In this document: piece after piece, positions 37,054-47,209 of the stretch
Position numbering within the stretch: the first letter of the stretch is position 1
How the letters are laid out: the number at the start of each line of letters is the position of its first letter
DNA from: Treponema sp.
GTDB lineage: Bacteria > Spirochaetota > Spirochaetia > Treponematales > Breznakiellaceae
Direction: 5' to 3'
Assembly (NCBI GenBank): GCA_009782555.1
Contig: WRIV01000006.1
Location: 62,001-126,000 of the forward strand
Length of the DNA: 64,000 nt
Notes under the pieces: generated by a model
The model's database searches: none
Told to the model about the DNA's origin: nothing
The model's input: only the letters and a program-made list of their open reading frames with translations
Made by a program: the position numbers and the translations under genes

Positions 37054-38871
37054 ATGACATCCGCCGGGGAGAACGCTGTCCTGATCCGCAACTTTTGTAT
37101 CATCGCCCATATCGACCACGGTAAATCAACCCTGGCGGATCGGCTCATACAAAAGGGCCGCCTGGTGGACGACCGGAATTTTCAGGATCAGATCCTGGAC
37201 AGCATGGATATAGAGCGGGAACGGGGGATCACCATCAAAAGTCAGGCCGTATCCATTCCCTACTCCGGGGCGGACGGAAAAATCTACCAGCTAAATTTGG
37301 TAGATACGCCGGGACATGTGGATTTCAGCTACGAAGTAAGCCGGGCGATCAGTTCCTGCGAAGGGGCGCTGCTCTTGGTGGACGCGGCCCAGGGAGTTCA
37401 GGCCCAGACCTTGTCCAATATGTACCTGGCCCTGGAGCACAATCTGGAGATCATTCCGGTAATAAACAAAATTGATATGCTGGCCGCGGACATTCCGGGT
37501 ACTAAGGCTCAGATCAAAAAAGACCTGGGCCTTGATCCGGAAGAAGCCCTGCTCATCTCCGCCCGGCAGGGCACGGGGGTGGATGAACTCTTCGAGGCCA
37601 TCATCAAAAAAATTCCGCCCCCTTCGGGTCTTTCCGCTTCTCCTCTGCAGGCGCTTATCTTCGACTGTCACTACGATCCCTACCGGGGGGTTATCGTCCA
37701 TCTTCGTATTTTTGAGGGGCGGATCAAAAAAGGAATGGGGATCCGGTTTATGTCCAATGGGGTAGAATACGAAGTGGAAAGCGCCGGTGTCTTTAAGCTT
37801 ACCCTTGTTGAGACGGAGGAACTTTCCGCCGGGTCCGTGGGGTACATTATCGCGGGGATCAAGACCGTCGGCGATGTCCGGGTGGGAGATACCGTAACCG
37901 GATCGGAAATTCCCTGCGAAACCCCCCTGCCGGGTTTCAGGGAAGTAAAGCCCGTGGTTTTTTCTTCGATATATCCGGTTGATTCCAACGACTACGAAGA
38001 ACTCAAGACAAGCCTGGAAAAACTCAAACTGAACGACGCATCCCTTGTTTACGAAAAGGACAGTTCCGTTGCCCTGGGCTTCGGCTTTCGCTGCGGCTTT
38101 TTAGGCCTGCTCCACCTGGAGGTAATTCAGGAACGGCTGGAAAGGGAATTTAATCAATCGGTGATCTTTACCGCCCCTTCGGTAAAGTACAAAGTATTTC
38201 TTCAGCATAAGGGAGAGATGATGGTAGACAACCCCATGGACTACCCCGACGAAGGCCAGGTGGAAAGAGCGGAGGAACCCTATATCAGGGCGGAGGTGAT
38301 CACCCCCGCCGCTTACTTAGGAAATATCATGAGCCTCTGTCTGGAAAAACGGGGCATCCAGACGGGGATGAATTATCTGGACGAAAAACGGGTGGAGCTG
38401 ATCTACGACATGCCCCTTTCGGAGGTGCTCTTTGATTTTTACGACCGCCTGAAAAGCACCAGCCGGGGGTATGCTTCCTTTGATTACGAGATCACCGGGT
38501 ATAAACCGACGGAACTGGTAAAACTCGACATCCTCTTAAACGGCAGGCAGGTGGATGCCCTGTCCCAGCTTGTGTTTAAGGATCGTGCCCAGGCCCGGGC
38601 CAGGATGATCTGCGAACGCCTGGTGGACGAGATACCCCGACAGCAGTTCAAAATCCCCATTCAGGGAGCCATTGGAAGCCAGATCATCGCCCGGGAAACG
38701 GTTAACCCCCTCCGCAAAGACGTACTGGCCAAATGCTATGGCGGCGACATAACCCGGAAACGAAAACTCCTGGAAAAACAAAAAGAAGGAAAAAAACGAA
38801 TGCGCATGGTGGGAGATGTGGAACTGCCCCAAAGCGCATTTCTCGCGGTGCTAAAAACTAAGGAAGAATGA
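37054..38871 (+). CDS. lepA: Elongation factor 4 (LepA)
   Basis: RNFCIIAHIDHGKSTLADRLI, DTPGHVDFSYEVSRA, GFRCGFLGLLHLEV. Confidence 0.97.
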   Translation: MTSAGENAVLIRNFCIIAHIDHGKSTLADRLIQKGRLVDDRNFQDQILDSMDIERERGITIKSQAVSIPYSGADGKIYQLNLVDTPGHVDFSYEVSRAISSCEGALLLVDAAQGVQAQTLSNMYLALEHNLEIIPVINKIDMLAADIPGTKAQIKKDLGLDPEEALLISARQGTGVDELFEAIIKKIPPPSGLSASPLQALIFDCHYDPYRGVIVHLRIFEGRIKKGMGIRFMSNGVEYEVESAGVFKLTLVETEELSAGSVGYIIAGIKTVGDVRVGDTVTGSEIPCETPLPGFREVKPVVFSSIYPVDSNDYEELKTSLEKLKLNDASLVYEKDSSVALGFGFRCGFLGLLHLEVIQERLEREFNQSVIFTAPSVKYKVFLQHKGEMMVDNPMDYPDEGQVERAEEPYIRAEVITPAAYLGNIMSLCLEKRGIQTGMNYLDEKRVELIYDMPLSEVLFDFYDRLKSTSRGYASFDYEITGYKPTELVKLDILLNGRQVDALSQLVFKDRAQARARMICERLVDEIPRQQFKIPIQGAIGSQIIARETVNPLRKDVLAKCYGGDITRKRKLLEKQKEGKKRMRMVGDVELPQSAFLAVLKTKEE

Positions 38872-38877
38872 TCGATT

Positions 38878-39846
38878 ATGGAGTCCTCTATCCAGCCGCT
38901 TATCGCTGTAAATAATGTTCGAAAACGATTTAACCTGGAAGCGGGCTTTTTTGCCCCCCTGGGCAGGTATGTTTTCGCCGTCAACGGCCTCTCCTTTGAA
39001 ATTGGCAATAACGAAAGTTACGGTTTAGCCGGTGAATCAGGGTGCGGCAAAACCACCGCCGCCCGGCTTCTGGTGCGGATGTATGCCCATGACGAAGGAA
39101 CGATTTGCTACCGGGGGACCGATGTGGCATCCTACAGCAAAAAAGAGCTTACCCATTACCGGCAAAAAGTTAAGTACATTTTCCAGGATCCCGCCCGATC
39201 CCTAAACCCCCGAATGAGCATCTACGATATCCTGGTTTCGGGACGGCGCTGGTCGGAGGGAAGATGCGAAGAAAAAAGTCTTCGGCAGGAAGCATCGGCG
39301 ATTCTGGAAGAAGTGGGGCTCTCCGCCGCTGATCTGGAACGGCGGCCTGCGGAATTTTCAGGGGGCCAGCGGCAGCGCATTTCCATTGCCCGGGGCCTGT
39401 TTATGGAACCGGAACTCCTAATCTGCGACGAGGTAGTCTCTGCCCTGGATGTTTCCATCCAGGCGCAGATCCTCAACCTTCTGATGGACATCCGCCGCCG
39501 CCGTGATCTTTCATTTCTCTTTATCGCCCACGATCTTAAAGTTGCCTGCTGGTTCTGTGACCGTATCGGTGTCATGTACCGGGGCGAACTTATGGAAGAA
39601 GCGCCGGCGGCGGATCTGTACCGGACCGCGGCCCATCCCTACACCCAGCTTCTTTTTTCTTCGATTTTAAGCGGAAACGAAAAAGAAAGCTGCGGAATCA
39701 AGGGCGAAGTCCGGACCGCCCTGGAAGAAACAAGGGGCTGCGCATTTGCGGAACGCTGCCCCCGGGCGAAGGGCCGGTGTTTCCGGGAAAAACCCGAATT
39801 ACTGGAAACCAGCCCGGATCACAGACTGCGGTGTCATAACGCATGA
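38878..39846 (+). CDS. Oligopeptide ABC transporter ATPase (OppF/DppF-like)
   Basis: GESGCGKTTAARLLVRMY, FSGGQRQRISIARGL, CDEVVSALDVSIQAQ, C-terminal CAFAERCPRAKGRC. Confidence 0.93.
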   Translation: MESSIQPLIAVNNVRKRFNLEAGFFAPLGRYVFAVNGLSFEIGNNESYGLAGESGCGKTTAARLLVRMYAHDEGTICYRGTDVASYSKKELTHYRQKVKYIFQDPARSLNPRMSIYDILVSGRRWSEGRCEEKSLRQEASAILEEVGLSAADLERRPAEFSGGQRQRISIARGLFMEPELLICDEVVSALDVSIQAQILNLLMDIRRRRDLSFLFIAHDLKVACWFCDRIGVMYRGELMEEAPAADLYRTAAHPYTQLLFSSILSGNEKESCGIKGEVRTALEETRGCAFAERCPRAKGRCFREKPELLETSPDHRLRCHNA

Positions 39847-39883
39847 CTTGAAGTTTTTTGCAAAAACTATTACCATAGATTTT

Positions 39884-40084
39884 ATGATTTTTCCTCTGGA
39901 AGAACTGATTGAATACAAAGACAATATGTACGAAATAACCTGTGCCGCTTCCCGGCGGGCTTTTCAGCTTTCCATGCTCCGGGACCCGGAAATTGACGAG
40001 CACGAAGGCAAGGTGGTTTCTCTGGCCGCCCAACAGGTCTTTACCAAGGAGATTGAATTCCGCCTGGTGGAAAAGGAATCGTAA
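39884..40084 (+). CDS. RNA polymerase omega-subunit-like small protein
   Basis: MIFPLEELIEYKDNMYEITCAASRRAFQLS...VVSLAAQQVFTKEIEFRLVE; RpoZ-like pattern and size; upstream of miaA. Confidence 0.55.
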   Translation: MIFPLEELIEYKDNMYEITCAASRRAFQLSMLRDPEIDEHEGKVVSLAAQQVFTKEIEFRLVEKES

Positions 40085-40117
40085 AGGCCCTTCTTTTCCC
40101 GGTTTAAGGAACCCCGT

Positions 40118-41140
40118 TTGGATCTCGGTAAACCGCAATTCCGTCCTCTTCCGGTGCTGATCCTCTTTGGCCCCACCGCTTCGGGCAAAACCGCCCTGGC
40201 GGATAAACTCTTTTCAGGTCCGGACACCCGCTTAAATGACCGTACCAGCATCCGCACAAGCGGACTTTGCCGGGCAGAGATTATTTCCGCCGATTCCATG
40301 CAGGTATACCGGGGGATGGACATCGGTACCGCCAAGCCGGACACCGAACTGCGAAAAAGGCTTCCCCACCATCTAATCGATATCCGAAACCCCAATGAAC
40401 AGTTCAATGCCGGAGATTTTGTACGGCTCGCCGATGCGGCCTGCCGGGATATAGCGGACCGGTCTGCTCTGCCAGTTATTCTGGGAGGGACCGGTTTTTA
40501 CCTGAAAAATTTTATCTTTGGCCTCCCCGCCGCCCCTCCGTCGAACCCGGCGCTGCAAAAACAACTTAGGGCGGAACTGGCCCAACGGGGACCTGAAGTC
40601 CTCCTGGAGGAACTGTCCCGGCTGGACCCGGTTTCCGCTGAACGAATTCATCTAAATGACAGTTACCGGATCCTCCGGGCGCTGGAAGTGTGCCGTTCTT
40701 CCGGCCAACCCCTCTCTTCTTTTTCAGGGGGAAAAATAACGCGCCCGTTCTACCATTTTGTGACTGCGGGATTACAATGGCCCCGGGAAGAGCTCAACCG
40801 CCGGATCGATGAGCGCTGCGAAGAAATGTTCCGCCGGGGTCTTGCTGAAGAAGCGGCGGCTCTTTTCAGACAGGGTTATACCCCCGATGATCCGGGCCTG
40901 CGGGCCATCGGCTACCGGGAATTTTTTATTGAAACAGGGACTTCCGGAAAATGGGCCCTAAGCAAAGACTTGGAAGGTGTTAAATCTCTGGTGGCCCGGA
41001 ACAGCCGCCGCTATGCCAAACGGCAGGAAACTTTTTTTGCTTCCATTCCCGAAGTCGTCTGGCTTCCTGGAAAGGACCTGCAGACTGGGGTTGACCTTTT
41101 ATCGTCCCTGATTCATAATTTGTTCAACCAAACACCTTGA
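40118..41140 (+). CDS. miaA: tRNA dimethylallyltransferase
   Basis: ILFGPTASGKTALADKLF, ISADSMQVYRGMDIGTAKP, LPVILGGTGFYLK. Confidence 0.95.
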   Translation: MDLGKPQFRPLPVLILFGPTASGKTALADKLFSGPDTRLNDRTSIRTSGLCRAEIISADSMQVYRGMDIGTAKPDTELRKRLPHHLIDIRNPNEQFNAGDFVRLADAACRDIADRSALPVILGGTGFYLKNFIFGLPAAPPSNPALQKQLRAELAQRGPEVLLEELSRLDPVSAERIHLNDSYRILRALEVCRSSGQPLSSFSGGKITRPFYHFVTAGLQWPREELNRRIDERCEEMFRRGLAEEAAALFRQGYTPDDPGLRAIGYREFFIETGTSGKWALSKDLEGVKSLVARNSRRYAKRQETFFASIPEVVWLPGKDLQTGVDLLSSLIHNLFNQTP

Positions 41141-41153
41141 AGGAGAATATCAA

Positions 41154-41243
41154 GTGCCCTGCGGAAGAAAACGCAAACTCAGAAAAATTGCTACCCACAA
41201 GCGAAAGAAAAAACTAAGAAAAAACAGGCATAAAAATAAATAG
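41154..41243 (+). CDS. 29-aa highly basic protein resembling AURKAIP1/COX24-domain ribosome-associated proteins
   Basis: aggagaatatcaa-GTG; translates M/V-PCGRKRKLRKIATHKRKKKLRKNRHKNK-stop; not in the supplied ORF track. Confidence 0.65.
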   Translation: MPCGRKRKLRKIATHKRKKKLRKNRHKNK

Positions 41244-41256
41244 CCCTCCCGGCAGA

Positions 41257-42108
41257 ATGAATTTTTTCGAATTCTCAGCAAAAAAAAAACGCCCTCCTCT
41301 GGTGCTTCCCGGCGGGGTGATTTTGCATTTTTCCCAGCCCCTGGTTATGTCCATCGTCAACTGCACTCCCGATTCGTTTTATGAACCCTCAAGGGCTGCG
41401 GATCCGGAGGAAGCGGCGGAACGGGCCCTGACGGCAGAATCTGAAGGCGCCGATATTATTGACTTTGGGGCCGAATCCACCCGGCCCGGCGCCGTTTATC
41501 TTGACGAAGAGGAAGAAACCCGCCGTCTTATCCCTGTCCTGCGGCGTTTCCGCCGGCAGTCGGCCCTGCCCGTTTCGGTGGACACCCGGAATGCCTCCAC
41601 AGCCCGCCAAGCCCTGGACGAAGGGGCGGACATGGTGAATGATGTTTCGGCCCTTTCTGATCCGGCCATGACCGCCCTTTGCGCTGAACGGGAAGCGGCG
41701 GTGGTACTGATGCACGGATTCCAGCGGGCAGCAAATACCGTGGAAGAGGTTAAGTTCTTCCTTTTGGAAAGGGCGGAGAGGGCCGCCGCCGGAGGAATCG
41801 GAAAAGAAAAAATCATCCTTGATCCGGGCTTTGGTTTCGGCAAATCAACGGTGGAGAATCTCGTCCTGCTCAATCGGCTTGAAAGAATGAGCTCCGGGGA
41901 TTATCCTTTTCTTGTGGGATTATCGCGGAAACGGTTTACCGGCGAAATAACGGGCAGGGAACCGGAAGGACGGCTGGCGGGTACCATTGCCGCCGGTGTT
42001 TTTGCTATCCTTGGCGGAGCGGACATTATCCGGATTCACGATACCTCCGCTGCGGTGGATATGATAAAAATGATAACGGCCATTACACAAGGGGGATCGC
42101 CGGAATGA
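41257..42108 (+). CDS. folP: Dihydropteroate synthase
   Basis: MSIVNCTPDSFYEPS, DFGAESTRPGA, LDPGFGFGKS, VGLSRKRFTGEI. Confidence 0.95.
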   Translation: MNFFEFSAKKKRPPLVLPGGVILHFSQPLVMSIVNCTPDSFYEPSRAADPEEAAERALTAESEGADIIDFGAESTRPGAVYLDEEEETRRLIPVLRRFRRQSALPVSVDTRNASTARQALDEGADMVNDVSALSDPAMTALCAEREAAVVLMHGFQRAANTVEEVKFFLLERAERAAAGGIGKEKIILDPGFGFGKSTVENLVLLNRLERMSSGDYPFLVGLSRKRFTGEITGREPEGRLAGTIAAGVFAILGGADIIRIHDTSAAVDMIKMITAITQGGSPE

Positions 42109-42920
42109 ACTGGTATCAAAAGATGCTGGAATTGTACAATCTGCTCCGTCCCATCCTGGATATAGCTCTCCTGGCCTTTCTCCTTTACAAAGCCTATGAT
42201 CTTCTTCACAAAACCCAGGCGGGACAGCTGGTCCGGGGAGCGGGGTTTCTAGCCTTAATCTACGGCATTGCCTACCTTCTAAAACTCAGCACCCTGCAAT
42301 GGCTCCTCAGTGTCCTTGCTCCGGGGCTTTTTGTGGTAATCGCCATCGTCTTCCAGCCCGAACTGCGGAAGATCATCAGTCATCTGGGCCAGGGGGAACT
42401 CTTCCGGCTGGACAGCAAACCCCGGCTGGGCCAGATGGAATCGGCGGTAACTGCGGCGGAGATCCTCTCCCAGCAGCGCCGGGGCGCCCTGATGGTTTTT
42501 CCCCGGAAGGTCAGCCTTAGGAACATTATTGAGACCGGTACCCGTCTGAACGCGGAAATTTCCTCCAGCCTGATTGTAACGATCTTTGCCTTCGACGGCC
42601 CCCTCCACGACGGAGCGGTGGTAATTAACGGCGGCCGGATAGCAGCAGCGGGGTGCCTTCTTCCCCTGTCGGAACAGCAAGACATACGGAAAAGTTTCGG
42701 CACCCGCCACCGGGCCGCCCTGGGCATGTCGGAACAGGCCGATGCGGTGGTCCTGGTGGTTTCCGAAGAAACGGGCGCCCTTTCCCTTGCCTATGAATCA
42801 AAATTGCACTACGATCTTTCCCCCATGGAGCTGCAGCGAAAACTTAAGGAACTGCTTGACAAGACTGTCCGCAGGGGAGAAGAAACGGAAAAACTCATCC
42901 CTGCCCTGAACGAAAAATAA
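42105..42920 (+). CDS. cdaA: Diadenylate cyclase (c-di-AMP synthase, CdaA)
   Basis: FDGPLHDGAVVINGGRIAAAGCLLPLS...GTRHRAALGMSEQADAVVLVVSEETG. Confidence 0.95.
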   Translation: MNWYQKMLELYNLLRPILDIALLAFLLYKAYDLLHKTQAGQLVRGAGFLALIYGIAYLLKLSTLQWLLSVLAPGLFVVIAIVFQPELRKIISHLGQGELFRLDSKPRLGQMESAVTAAEILSQQRRGALMVFPRKVSLRNIIETGTRLNAEISSSLIVTIFAFDGPLHDGAVVINGGRIAAAGCLLPLSEQQDIRKSFGTRHRAALGMSEQADAVVLVVSEETGALSLAYESKLHYDLSPMELQRKLKELLDKTVRRGEETEKLIPALNEK

Positions 42921-42936
42921 AGAGACTGTAAGGTGT

Positions 42937-43881
42937 ATGGTGGACTATAAAAAAATTCTGGCCCGGATCACGGAAAAATGGCCTGCCAAGGTTCTTTCCA
43001 TTGTTGCGGCAACGTTTCTCTTTGTCTTTCACCGCATGGGTAATCTGCAAGAACGGTATTTTTCCATTCCCCTTAACATGGAAATTGATTCCTCCCTGAT
43101 TCCGGGCAATTCCTATCCAAAAAATGTCCGGATAACCCTGCGGGGAGACAACCGGATCTTTCACCTCGATGAAAATGACATCGAAGCTCATCTTGATCTA
43201 AGCAAATACACAGAACCGGGGACATACAAAATACCTGTCCAAATTCAGCAAAAAGGAAGCGCAGAAGAAACGGAGAACATGGAAATAATCGTAGACCCCA
43301 TGGAACTTACCCTGGAACTGGATACCAGGATGAGCAAAACCATTCCTCTGACTCTCAGAACCCGGGGTTATCCGGAACCGGGCTACGAAATGGTTTCCTA
43401 TACCCTGGAACCGAATCAAGTAGTGATTAACGGCCCCAGAAAAATGATAGAAAAAATTTCCGAATTAAGCACCGAATTTATTGATCTGCAGGGCAGGAAT
43501 GAGGATTTTGCCGTCCGGGTAAGGATCATAAACACCAATCAACTGGTGATCATCAGGGGCAGCGGCACCGCCGACTTTAATGGTTTTATCAAGGAACTGA
43601 TTGTTATCAAAATTTTTGACGATTGTCCAATACAGGTTAGAAATCTCGATGAATCCCTGGAAGCAATGCTCAATCCACCCTTGGCTTCGGTAAAAATCCA
43701 CGGAGTTCAAAGTAAACTGGACGATATAGGTGAAGGAAGGCCGTTAATAATCGTAGACTGCGGCGGCATCAGAGAACCAGGTATCTATGAATTGCTCCCT
43801 ATCATAGCGGCGGAAGAAGAACTAATCGTGGAACGCTGGGAACCGGAAACCATAAAGGTGGAGATACGGCGGAAACAATAG
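42937..43881 (+). CDS. YbbR-domain protein (CdaR-like regulator)
   Basis: Single N-terminal TM and repeated beta-rich YbbR-like segments; follows cdaA. Confidence 0.85.
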   Translation: MVDYKKILARITEKWPAKVLSIVAATFLFVFHRMGNLQERYFSIPLNMEIDSSLIPGNSYPKNVRITLRGDNRIFHLDENDIEAHLDLSKYTEPGTYKIPVQIQQKGSAEETENMEIIVDPMELTLELDTRMSKTIPLTLRTRGYPEPGYEMVSYTLEPNQVVINGPRKMIEKISELSTEFIDLQGRNEDFAVRVRIINTNQLVIIRGSGTADFNGFIKELIVIKIFDDCPIQVRNLDESLEAMLNPPLASVKIHGVQSKLDDIGEGRPLIIVDCGGIREPGIYELLPIIAAEEELIVERWEPETIKVEIRRKQ

Positions 43882-43889
43882 GAAGAGAT

Positions 43890-44261
43890 ATGATTGTCGG
43901 AATCGGTATTGATGCGGTGCAAATTTCCCGGCTGGAAAAGTGGATCCACGATCCGGATCTGCTTGAACGGTTTTTTAATGCCCGGGAACTGGAAACCGTC
44001 CATGAACGGGGAAAAGGCATGATCCGATCCCTGGCCGCCCGTTTTGCCGCCAAGGAAGCCTTTGGCAAAGCCCTGGGAACGGGGCTGGCGGGAATTGTTC
44101 TAAAAGACATAATGGTACTGAACCGTCAGGACGAAAAACCTCTGCTGCACCTGGAAGGCAGCGCCATGGAAGCAATGAAAAGGGCCGGGGCAAAACAGAT
44201 TCATCTGTCCCTTACCCATGACGGAGATACAGCCCTGGCTTCAGTAATATTGGAGGCATAA
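43890..44261 (+). CDS. acpS: Holo-[acyl-carrier-protein] synthase
   Basis: IVGIGIDAVQISRLEKW, LAARFAAKEAFGKALGTG, HLSLTHDGDTALASVI. Confidence 0.93.
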   Translation: MIVGIGIDAVQISRLEKWIHDPDLLERFFNARELETVHERGKGMIRSLAARFAAKEAFGKALGTGLAGIVLKDIMVLNRQDEKPLLHLEGSAMEAMKRAGAKQIHLSLTHDGDTALASVILEA

Positions 44262-44262
44262 A

Positions 44263-45117
44263 ATGGCATCGTATGATAAAAAAATATCCTTTATCTCAAA
44301 AGAAGAATATAACTGCCCTGTCTGCGATACAAATTTTCACCGGGAAGAACTGCTTACCGGCAGCGGGCGGCTGATTGCAGGGGCGATCACCGATGAACTT
44401 CACCGGCTCTACGAACCTTCCGCCAAATACGGATTGATTTACCCCCTGGCATATCAGGCCACGGTATGTCCTAAATGCTGGTTTGCATCGATGGACAAGG
44501 ATTTTCAGAGTATCCCAATTTCATCCATAGAAAAAGCCCAAAAGGACGACAATAAACGAAAAACCGTTACCAGGCTTATTTTTCCATCCGTGAATTTTTC
44601 CAAATCCCGGGATCTGGTCAGCGGCGCAGCATCCCTTTACCTGGTCCTCCATTGTTACGGTTATTTTCCCAAAGAATTTTCTCCCACCATGAAACAGGCC
44701 ATAGCCTCGCTCCGCACCGGCTGGCTTTTGAATAGGATGGATGATAAATACCCCAATTATAACTATGACTGGCTGGCGGTACTCTTTAAAAAGAAAGCGC
44801 AGTTTTTATACAACGAAGCGATTTTAAAAGAACAAAGCGGCAAAGAAAATTTGTCGGGAGTAAAGTATTTCGGCCCCGATACGGACAAGAATTATTCCTA
44901 TGAGGGGGCCCTTTATCTTTCGGCTCTGCTCAGGCTTAAGTATGGCCCCCGGGATAGTTATGATTCCAGGGTCGAAGCCCTTCAAACCTCCAAGCGGACC
45001 ATTGCCAAGATGTTCGGCCTGGGAAAATCTTCCAAGAGCAAGCCCGGTCCCCTTTTGGAAAATGCCCGGGAGCTCTATGATAATCTTAACAGAGAATTAA
45101 ACGAAAACGACGATTAA
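44263..45117 (+). CDS. DUF2225 family protein
   Basis: NCPVCDTNFHREEL...YQATVCPKCWFASMDKDF. Confidence 0.85.
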   Translation: MASYDKKISFISKEEYNCPVCDTNFHREELLTGSGRLIAGAITDELHRLYEPSAKYGLIYPLAYQATVCPKCWFASMDKDFQSIPISSIEKAQKDDNKRKTVTRLIFPSVNFSKSRDLVSGAASLYLVLHCYGYFPKEFSPTMKQAIASLRTGWLLNRMDDKYPNYNYDWLAVLFKKKAQFLYNEAILKEQSGKENLSGVKYFGPDTDKNYSYEGALYLSALLRLKYGPRDSYDSRVEALQTSKRTIAKMFGLGKSSKSKPGPLLENARELYDNLNRELNENDD

Positions 45118-45122
45118 TTAAA

Positions 45123-45923
45123 GTGATGCATAGAAGAACCCTCACTTTGGATGCTCAAAAAAAAAACAACAGGAACATTCAGCTCCTTATTGCCTATGAT
45201 GGTACGGATTTTTCCGGATGGCAGCGTCAGGACGGAGACAAAACAAAACAAAAAACAAGGACCGTCCAGGGAGAAATTGAAAGGGCCCTGGAAATAATTC
45301 ACAAAACCCCCGTGGCCCTTATCGGGAGCGGCCGTACCGATTCAGGGGTCCATGCCAGAGCCCAGTGTGCCAATTTTTACACTCCCATAACCAGCATGGA
45401 AGCCCCCCGTTTTGTCCCAGCCCTGAACAGTATACTCCCCCGGGATATACGAATAATGGAGGCCCGTGAATCGCCGGAGGGTTTTCATTCCCGCTTTGAT
45501 GCCCGATCCAGAACGTATCGCTATTTTTTTATTTCCCACAGACCTGCCCTTCCCATGGAAAAACGGTACGCCCTCCAGCTTTGGCGGCAACCGGATCTTT
45601 CCCTTCTAAACGATTATTGCCGCCTTCTTCGCGGGGAATTTGACTGTACGATATTTGCCGCCGCCGCCGATAAAAGTGTTTCCCGCCGCCGGTATATTTA
45701 CAGCGCTTTCTTTTTTCCAGAAAGGGATCGAATCGTTTTTGAAATCAGGGCCAACGCTTTTTTATGGAAGATGGTCCGCTCCATGGCGGGAACCCTGCTT
45801 TTTTATGAAGAAAAAAAACTGAACGCCGAAGCATTTTACCAGATTATTACTTCGGGAAAAAGGGAAATGGCCGGCCCTACCCTGCCGCCGGAGGGCCTAA
45901 TCCTTTGGAATGTGGACTATTAG
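45123..45923 (+). CDS. truA: tRNA pseudouridine synthase A
   Basis: [50 protein letters not shown]. Confidence 0.94.
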   Translation: MMHRRTLTLDAQKKNNRNIQLLIAYDGTDFSGWQRQDGDKTKQKTRTVQGEIERALEIIHKTPVALIGSGRTDSGVHARAQCANFYTPITSMEAPRFVPALNSILPRDIRIMEARESPEGFHSRFDARSRTYRYFFISHRPALPMEKRYALQLWRQPDLSLLNDYCRLLRGEFDCTIFAAAADKSVSRRRYIYSAFFFPERDRIVFEIRANAFLWKMVRSMAGTLLFYEEKKLNAEAFYQIITSGKREMAGPTLPPEGLILWNVDY

Positions 45924-45976
45924 ACCAAAAGACAAAGTGCATCTGCCAGGAAAGAATGACAATAAATTCAAAAAAC

Positions 45977-46048
45977 AGCGGGAAACGGGAGTCGGACCCG
46001 CGACATCCACCTTGGCAAGGTGGCGCTCTACCACTGAGCTATTCCCGC
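45977..46048 (-). tRNA. tRNA-Gly (GCC)
   Basis: GCGGGAATAGCTCAGTGGTAGAGCGCCACCTTGCCAAGGTGGATGTCGCGGGTCCGACTCCCGTTTCCCGC. Confidence 0.95.
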
Positions 46049-46186
46049 AAAGAAGCAATATTCATGTAACGAAGAGATTTTTCCCTTCGTTACACGATAG
46101 AGAATCCTGCCATAAAGAACAAAAAAGGTCAATCACCAATGCGTTTTTTTATAGAGATGTTCAGAAACTGCCGTTTCCTAACAACT

Positions 46187-47122
46187 CTATTTTTTGAAGT
46201 ACAGCACCTTTGCCAGCTCAATATACATCTTGTCCCTGTTCTTGATCGCTTTTTCCGCCTTGTCGCCGGAATAATCGTAGAATCCCTGGCCGCTCTTTAC
46301 GCCAAGTTTTCCTTCTTCTACCATTTTCTTTAGAACCGGACTCCGTTCCTTTGAACTGCACAACTCGGCATTTAAGTAGCTGTTTATGTTATCAAATGTG
46401 TCCAGTCCTCCAAAATCGGCAATGCCAAAGGGGCCAAGGGCGGCGTAGCGAAGTCCCATACCTGCTTTCAGGACGGTGTCGACATCTTCAAATGTGGCAA
46501 TTCCCTGTTCTACAATGGACAGCGCTTCCCGCAGCAGCGAGAACTGTATGCGGTTTACGACAAATCCGGGAACGTCTTTTACCACTACCGGGCATTTTCC
46601 GAGTTTTAGGATGATGTCTTTCAGTTTCGTTACCATTTCAGGGCTGGTTTTTTCGCCTTTGATAATTTCGCAGATCGGCAAAAGGTGCGGGGGGTTAATC
46701 CAGTGCTGACCGAGGAATCGTTCCGGTTTTGTCACTTTTTCCGCAATTCTGGTGATGGGTAAACCGCTGGTATTGGTGGTCAGTATCGCCTCGGCAGGGG
46801 CAATCTGGCTGACTTCCTCCCAGAATTGATGCTTAATCTCGATTTTTTCAACAATGGCCTCGATTATCAGGGAGCAATCGGCAAAACAATCCTTGGATTT
46901 TGTAAAGCTGATGAGCTTAATAATATTATCCGATTCCTGTTTTGAAATAATATCTTCATTGACCAGGGTTTCCTGATTGATCTCAACCTGACGTTTTCCT
47001 TTTGCTATGGCATCATCAATTATATCATACAAAACAACTTCATACCCGGAACTTGCATAAACCTGCGCCAAAGACGCTCCCATTATTCCGGAACCAGCGA
47101 TACCTACTTTTTTGGGGTTCAT
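46187..47122 (-). CDS. 3-hydroxyacyl-CoA (3-hydroxybutyryl-CoA) dehydrogenase
   Basis: VGIAGSGIMGASLAQVYASSGYEVVLYD, NTSGLPITRIAEKVTKPERFLGQHWINPP, GFVVNRIQFSLLREALSIVEQG. Confidence 0.93.
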   Translation of the reverse strand: MNPKKVGIAGSGIMGASLAQVYASSGYEVVLYDIIDDAIAKGKRQVEINQETLVNEDIISKQESDNIIKLISFTKSKDCFADCSLIIEAIVEKIEIKHQFWEEVSQIAPAEAILTTNTSGLPITRIAEKVTKPERFLGQHWINPPHLLPICEIIKGEKTSPEMVTKLKDIILKLGKCPVVVKDVPGFVVNRIQFSLLREALSIVEQGIATFEDVDTVLKAGMGLRYAALGPFGIADFGGLDTFDNINSYLNAELCSSKERSPVLKKMVEEGKLGVKSGQGFYDYSGDKAEKAIKNRDKMYIELAKVLYFKK

Positions 47123-47209
47123 GATTTCTCCTCCATGTTTATAAGCTGATAATAATGATGCTCCGGGGATGGGTATCTGTCAAGGAAATATTTACCATTT
47201 TTTCGGTTC

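Noticed and set aside
45910-46197. 95-aa plus-strand ORF over tRNA-Gly
   Set aside because: Antisense read-through of the tRNA gene ([19 protein letters not shown] is the typical tRNA-antisense peptide).
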